Origin: Verrucomicrobiales bacterium
GTDB taxonomy: Bacteria > Verrucomicrobiota > Verrucomicrobiia > Verrucomicrobiales > DEV007
DNA length: 9,322 bases
NCBI GenBank assembly: GCA_023253615.1
Contig: JALRFZ010000799.1
Coordinates: forward strand, 1 to 9,322
Direction of reading: 5' to 3'
Shown here piece after piece: positions 6,787 to 9,322 of the stretch (position 1 is the stretch's first letter; each line of letters opens with the position of its first letter). Under the pieces are notes generated by a model. The model ran no database searches. It had not been told where the DNA came from and saw only the letters and a program-made list of their open reading frames with translations. The position numbers and the translations under genes are program-made.

Positions 6787-6814
6787 TTGCGGGGAAAATT
6801 TTGATCCTTAGAAT
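6787..6814 (+). promoter_or_regulatory. Candidate housekeeping promoter of the P450 gene
   Basis: TTGCGG at 6787-6792 and TAGAAT at 6809-6814 are separated by 16 bases and resemble sigma-70 -35 and -10 boxes. Transcription would start near 6821, about 30 bases before the ATG at 6853. It lies in the divergent spacer between the P450 and the one-cysteine thioredoxin. Pattern evidence only. Confidence 0.35.
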
Positions 6815-6852
6815 GGCGGAAGCAGGGAATCACCTTGCCCGACACCGCCATC

Positions 6853-8001
6853 ATGACGCATCCGCACCCCGATCCTTTCAAAGAGGCCCGCGCCGAGGGC
6901 CCCGTCCTGCAGTGCCCTTTCCGGGGAGAGCCGATCACCATGATCCTGCGTCACGAGGACGTGCGCAAGGCCGCGAAAGATTGGAAAACGTTCAGCTCCG
7001 ACGCCCCCTTCCGCGTGCCCATTCCCTCCGAGGAGGACGTGCGCACGATGCGCCAGCTCCCCATCGAAACCGATCCGCCCGAGCACACCGGATACCGCGC
7101 CATCGTCGAGCCCTTTTTCAAACGCGCCAAGGATCCCGGCATGATCGCGAGCGTCGAGACCCTGATCGACCGCCTCCTCGACGAGGCGCTCGGGCGGGAG
7201 ACCAGCGAGATCGTCTACGAATTCGCCCTGCCCCTCCAGTCGCACGCCCTCACCTACCTGCTCAACGTCCCCGAGAGCGAGGCGGCGATCTGGATCGGTT
7301 GGGGCATCCACGTCTTCCGCGTGCGGGACGGCCTGAAGCCCGGCACCGAACTCGAGGAATACCTGCACCGCCGCTTCGACGAGGCGGAAGCCGGAGCCGC
7401 TCCCGGCGATGATTTTTTCAGCGCCCTCGTCAATGCCGATTACCAGGGGCGGCGCCTGACGCGCGAGGAGGCGATGGGCTTCGCCAACCTCGCCTTCGCC
7501 GGCGGACGCGACACCATCATCCACACCGTCTCCAACATTTTCGCTTATCTGTCAGGGAATCCCGCGGCTCTCGCGTTCATCCGCGAAGACCCCGGCCGTG
7601 CCGTTCACGCGAGCGAGGAGTTTTTCCGCGTCTACATTCCGCTCACCCACATCGGCCGGGTCTGTCCCGCCGATACCGGAGTCGGGGGCGTCACCGTGCC
7701 CGCGGGGCAGCGCGTCTCGCTCTGCTGGTCGTCGGCCAATCGGGATGAGACCGTCTTCGAGGACGCCGACGAGATCCGGCTCGATCGCAAGCCCAATCCC
7801 CACCTCGCCTTCGGGTTTGGCACCCATCTCTGTCTCGGGGCGCCGCACGCCCGTCTCCTCGTGCGAACCCTCCTGCAAAAACTCGCCGCGCGGATCTCCG
7901 CCGTGGAAGTGCTCGACTGCGAGGAGCGGATCGAGCGCGAGGAGAAATACGAGCGTATCGTCGGCTACGATTCCCTCAGGGTGCGTCTTTCCCCTCTTTG
8001 A
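6853..8001 (+). CDS. Cytochrome P450
   Basis: The product is 382 aa, typical of soluble bacterial class I P450s, with no membrane anchor, so it is cytoplasmic. Key elements: the substrate-side segment IETDPPEHTGYR (71-82), the I-helix oxygen-activation motif AGGRDT (216-221), the ExxR pair Glu256/Arg259, and the haem loop FGFGTHLCLG (320-329) with the axial thiolate Cys327. All are intact, so it should be an active haem monooxygenase; the substrate cannot be inferred. An in-frame TTG at 6835 has AGGGA six bases before it and would add six residues; ATG 6853 is chosen because ATG is far commoner and the family-like sequence begins there. No ferredoxin or ferredoxin reductase gene is next to it, so it must use redox partners encoded elsewhere. 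Its last 26 bases overlap the 3' end of the convergent SGNH gene. Confidence 0.95.
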   Translation: MTHPHPDPFKEARAEGPVLQCPFRGEPITMILRHEDVRKAAKDWKTFSSDAPFRVPIPSEEDVRTMRQLPIETDPPEHTGYRAIVEPFFKRAKDPGMIASVETLIDRLLDEALGRETSEIVYEFALPLQSHALTYLLNVPESEAAIWIGWGIHVFRVRDGLKPGTELEEYLHRRFDEAEAGAAPGDDFFSALVNADYQGRRLTREEAMGFANLAFAGGRDTIIHTVSNIFAYLSGNPAALAFIREDPGRAVHASEEFFRVYIPLTHIGRVCPADTGVGGVTVPAGQRVSLCWSSANRDETVFEDADEIRLDRKPNPHLAFGFGTHLCLGAPHARLLVRTLLQKLAARISAVEVLDCEERIEREEKYERIVGYDSLRVRLSPL

Positions 8002-8362
8002 TCGAGGTGAAGAGAGGCTCGAAAAGCGCCCGCAATTGGCGCGAGCCGTAGGGCGAGAGGTGGCTGCGGTCGGTGTAGAGCGCGCGTCCCCCCCGGGCCA
8101 TCTCGTAGCGGCCCTGTGAATCGGTCAGGAGAGGGCGGGGATCGAGGACTTTCACCTCCGTGCCAGCGAGCGCTTCATCGAGGAGGCGGTTCACCGCGGC
8201 ATCGGTTTTTTCGTGTTCTGTCAGGGGGAGGGAGAAGGTGTTTTCATCCAGTCCCCGCGCCCTTGCCTGGGCGATCGTCCCGGGCACGTCGAGCGGTTGG
8301 TGGGCGACCGCCCGCATCACCACGACTTCGAGGCCTTTGGCGGAAAGCTCCCGCACGGCCCT
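7976..8362 (-). CDS. C-terminal part of an SGNH hydrolase / O-acyltransferase-like protein, 5' part missing
   Basis: About 128 residues remain, ending at the stop 7978-7976. The stretch ELSAKGLEVVVMRAV looks like a helix and core strand of an SGNH (GDSL-like) hydrolase fold, and the C-terminal YTDRSHLSPYGSRQL carries the D-x-x-H pair (Asp codon 8071-8069, His codon 8062-8060) that completes the Ser-Asp-His triad in this family and in the SGNH domains attached to membrane O-acyltransferases. The nucleophile Ser and everything before it are missing, because the reading frame meets the rplC sequence at about 8353-8366. A GTG at 8356 could be taken as a start, but it lies inside the fold at the junction and is not believable as a true start. 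Whether the full protein was a free hydrolase or the tail of an acyltransferase cannot be told. The convergent 3' end overlaps the P450 by 26 bases. Confidence 0.65.
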   Translation of the reverse strand, partial: RAVRELSAKGLEVVVMRAVAHQPLDVPGTIAQARARGLDENTFSLPLTEHEKTDAAVNRLLDEALAGTEVKVLDPRPLLTDSQGRYEMARGGRALYTDRSHLSPYGSRQLRALFEPLFTSIKEGKDAP

Positions 8363-9045
8363 GGAACGGCACCTCGGACGAGCAACAGGTTGTTCTCTTT
8401 GTCAATTCGCACGAGCCGCAAATTGCGCATCGTAGACCGCTCATTACCGTAGCGACCCGCCATCCGCTTGCCCTTGAACACGCGGGCTGGCGAGGTGTTC
8501 ATCCCGGTACCACCCTGGTGACGATGCACCTTCTTCACGCCGTGACTTGCCCGCTGGCCCTTGAAGCCATGCCGCTTCATCACGCCCGCGGTGCCGCGGC
8601 CTTTCGTGGTGCCCGTAATGTCAACGAACTCAACGCCCTCGAACACGTCGACCGTAAGCACCTGCCCCACCTCGGCTCCGTCGTAGACGCCACGCATTTC
8701 ACGAACCATCCGCTGCGGTTCGCAATCGGCTTTCGGAACCGCTTGCACACCGGCCTCGGCCCGCGCCTTCGCCCGCTTGCCATCGAGATTGGCAACCTGC
8801 CCCCGGAGCGATCGACTGGCCAGTCGCCGCGGCTTGTCGCGAAAACCGATCTGCACGGCCGAATAGCCGTCGCGACCCACACTACGCACGAGAAGAACGG
8901 GGCACGGCCCAGCCTCGATGACGGTGACCGGCACCACCGTGCCGTCGGCGTCAAACACCTGCGTCATCCCGATCTTGCGGCCCAAAAGCCCTTTCCGCCC
9001 GGTCTTCTCCGCACCTGCGGCAGCGGCAGTCTCGGTTGCAGCCAT
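8317..9045 (-). CDS. rplC: 50S ribosomal protein L3, C-terminal end lost at the breakpoint
   Basis: The open frame is 242 aa, of which about 230 are L3. L3 binds 23S rRNA near the peptidyl transferase centre and is needed early in 50S assembly. Features: an 18-residue Ala/Lys-rich N-terminal extension, the start of the family core at GLLGRKIGMTQVFDADG (19-35), then VDITGTTKGRGTAGVMKRH and the central-loop sequence SHGVKKVHRHQGGTGMNTSP around 167-186, then FKGKRMAGRYGN and NLLLVRGAVPGP (219-230). After GAVPGP an L3 should continue with an N-G-G type ending of ten or more residues; here it reads CGSFPPKASKSW and stops, which is SGNH coding in the wrong frame. The sequence resembles planctomycete L3 (from memory). 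ATG 9045 follows an AGGCG about ten bases upstream. rpsJ precedes it, as in the standard S10 operon, but rplD and later genes are not found. Confidence 0.93.
   Translation of the reverse strand: MAATETAAAAGAEKTGRKGLLGRKIGMTQVFDADGTVVPVTVIEAGPCPVLLVRSVGRDGYSAVQIGFRDKPRRLASRSLRGQVANLDGKRAKARAEAGVQAVPKADCEPQRMVREMRGVYDGAEVGQVLTVDVFEGVEFVDITGTTKGRGTAGVMKRHGFKGQRASHGVKKVHRHQGGTGMNTSPARVFKGKRMAGRYGNERSTMRNLRLVRIDKENNLLLVRGAVPGPCGSFPPKASKSW
8353..8366. other. Breakpoint joining two unrelated genes (probable chimera)
   Basis: On the minus strand, L3 coding is good down to the GAVPGP codons (8373-8356) and then loses similarity. From about 8362 downward a different frame encodes the SGNH fold. The two reading frames meet here within about ten bases. 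CCAGGGCCG around the join could be read as coding by either gene, so a short shared stretch may have produced it. Confidence 0.8.
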
Positions 9046-9255
9046 GGTTGTTTCGCCTGCGAACTAGGTCTTGAGCGCTGAGAGCGACTCCCCAGGTCCG
9101 CGATCACGCTCGAAGCCGTCGGCCACGGGAGCACCAGGAACCTTCTTCCTCCACCAACCGGCGGAGAGTTCCCAGCCTTACCCGCAACGCCTTCCAAGCA
9201 TGCCTGTTCGTGCGCTCCAAAATGTGGGTTCGTGTGGATGTGGTCGGGCGGTCCG
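9046..9255 (-). other. 210-base spacer between rpsJ and rplC, possibly a structured leader
   Basis: This gap is long for the S10 operon, where rpsJ and rplC are usually close. No gene is recognisable; an open minus-strand frame crosses it but overlaps both neighbours and does not look like a known protein. A possible imperfect hairpin pairs GGAAC (9137-9141) with GTTCC (9168-9172) and CTCC (9149-9152) with GGAG (9163-9166), with unequal bulges. GAGCGC-type complements near the two ends could also close a larger fold. This could be an L3-side leader or processing site, but the pairing is weak. Confidence 0.3.
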
Positions 9256-9322
9256 CTACCGCGACGAAGCCTTGATCTTGATATCGACACCTGCCGGCAG
9301 GCTGAGTTTGTTGAGGGCCTCG
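9256..9322 (-). CDS. rpsJ: 30S ribosomal protein S10, C-terminal end only
   Basis: Only the last 21 residues and the TAG stop (9258-9256) are in the window. They read EALNKLSLPAGVDIKIKASS plus a final Arg, which matches the conserved S10 ending (ALxKLxLPAGVDIxIK). S10 is a small-subunit protein and, as NusJ/NusE, also a transcription antitermination factor. The rest lies beyond the right edge. The order rpsJ then rplC on the same strand is the normal start of the S10 operon. Confidence 0.93.
   Translation of the reverse strand, partial: EALNKLSLPAGVDIKIKASSR

Noticed and set aside
8116..9081. 321-aa plus-strand frame opposite rplC
   Set aside because: Antisense shadow of a certain ribosomal protein gene; it also crosses the breakpoint.
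8964..9290. 108-aa minus-strand frame across the rpsJ-rplC spacer
   Set aside because: It overlaps both ribosomal genes in another frame and its translation is low-complexity and unrecognised.
1..9322. CRISPR arrays, tRNA or rRNA genes, insertion sequences, phage or toxin-antitoxin genes
   Set aside because: No spaced direct repeats, no tRNA-like cloverleaf and no transposase, integrase or small toxin/antitoxin pair could be recognised on either strand.

Overview
The window is GC-rich bacterial DNA made of two parts that do not appear to belong together. Positions 1 to about 8355 carry ten genes or gene parts. They have the style of a free-living Verrucomicrobiota-type bacterium: a Tat-exported TIM-barrel isomerase, TlpA/nucleoredoxin-like exported thioredoxins, an ECF sigma factor followed by a small one-pass membrane protein, and mostly no clear Shine-Dalgarno sequences. 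From about 8365 to the end the window holds the start of an S10 ribosomal operon, rpsJ then rplC on the minus strand. Its L3 protein resembles planctomycete L3. Both phylum assignments rest on remembered protein character; no database search was done.

Layout. Positions 1-254 show no supported gene. On the plus strand, 255-1571 encodes a four-pass membrane protein with a degenerate class III nucleotidyl cyclase domain, and recR (1607-2218) follows it, probably co-transcribed. Convergent to them is a minus-strand cluster read from 4940 down to 2239: an exported WCPPC thioredoxin, an ECF sigma factor, a one-pass membrane protein that is probably its anti-sigma partner, and an exported trypsin-like/PDZ protein that has lost its catalytic residues. 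Downstream genes follow closely, with gaps of 8 to 73 bases or a short overlap, so this looks like one operon, plausibly an envelope or redox stress circuit.

A 207-base divergent spacer separates that operon from a Tat-exported sugar phosphate isomerase/epimerase-like protein (5148-6107, plus). This gene meets a convergent second exported thioredoxin-fold protein (6171-6740, minus) at a perfect 10-bp hairpin. The second thioredoxin keeps only one of the two active-site cysteines. A cytochrome P450 (6853-8001, plus) is divergent from it, with a plausible promoter between. The P450 3' end overlaps by 26 bases the 3' end of a minus-strand SGNH hydrolase/acyltransferase domain, which has no start.

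At about 8353-8366 the SGNH reading frame and the rplC reading frame both break. L3 is intact up to its conserved GAVPGP near the C-terminus and then runs into sequence that in another frame is SGNH coding. rplD and the rest of the S10 operon are absent. The simplest explanation is an assembly or library chimera; a real rearrangement is much less likely. Genes on the two sides of this point should not be interpreted together.

I did not find a clear undescribed system. The best biological leads are the sigma/membrane protein/pseudo-protease/thioredoxin cluster and the repeated theme of enzyme folds missing catalytic residues: the cyclase, the HtrA-like protein and the single-cysteine thioredoxin.
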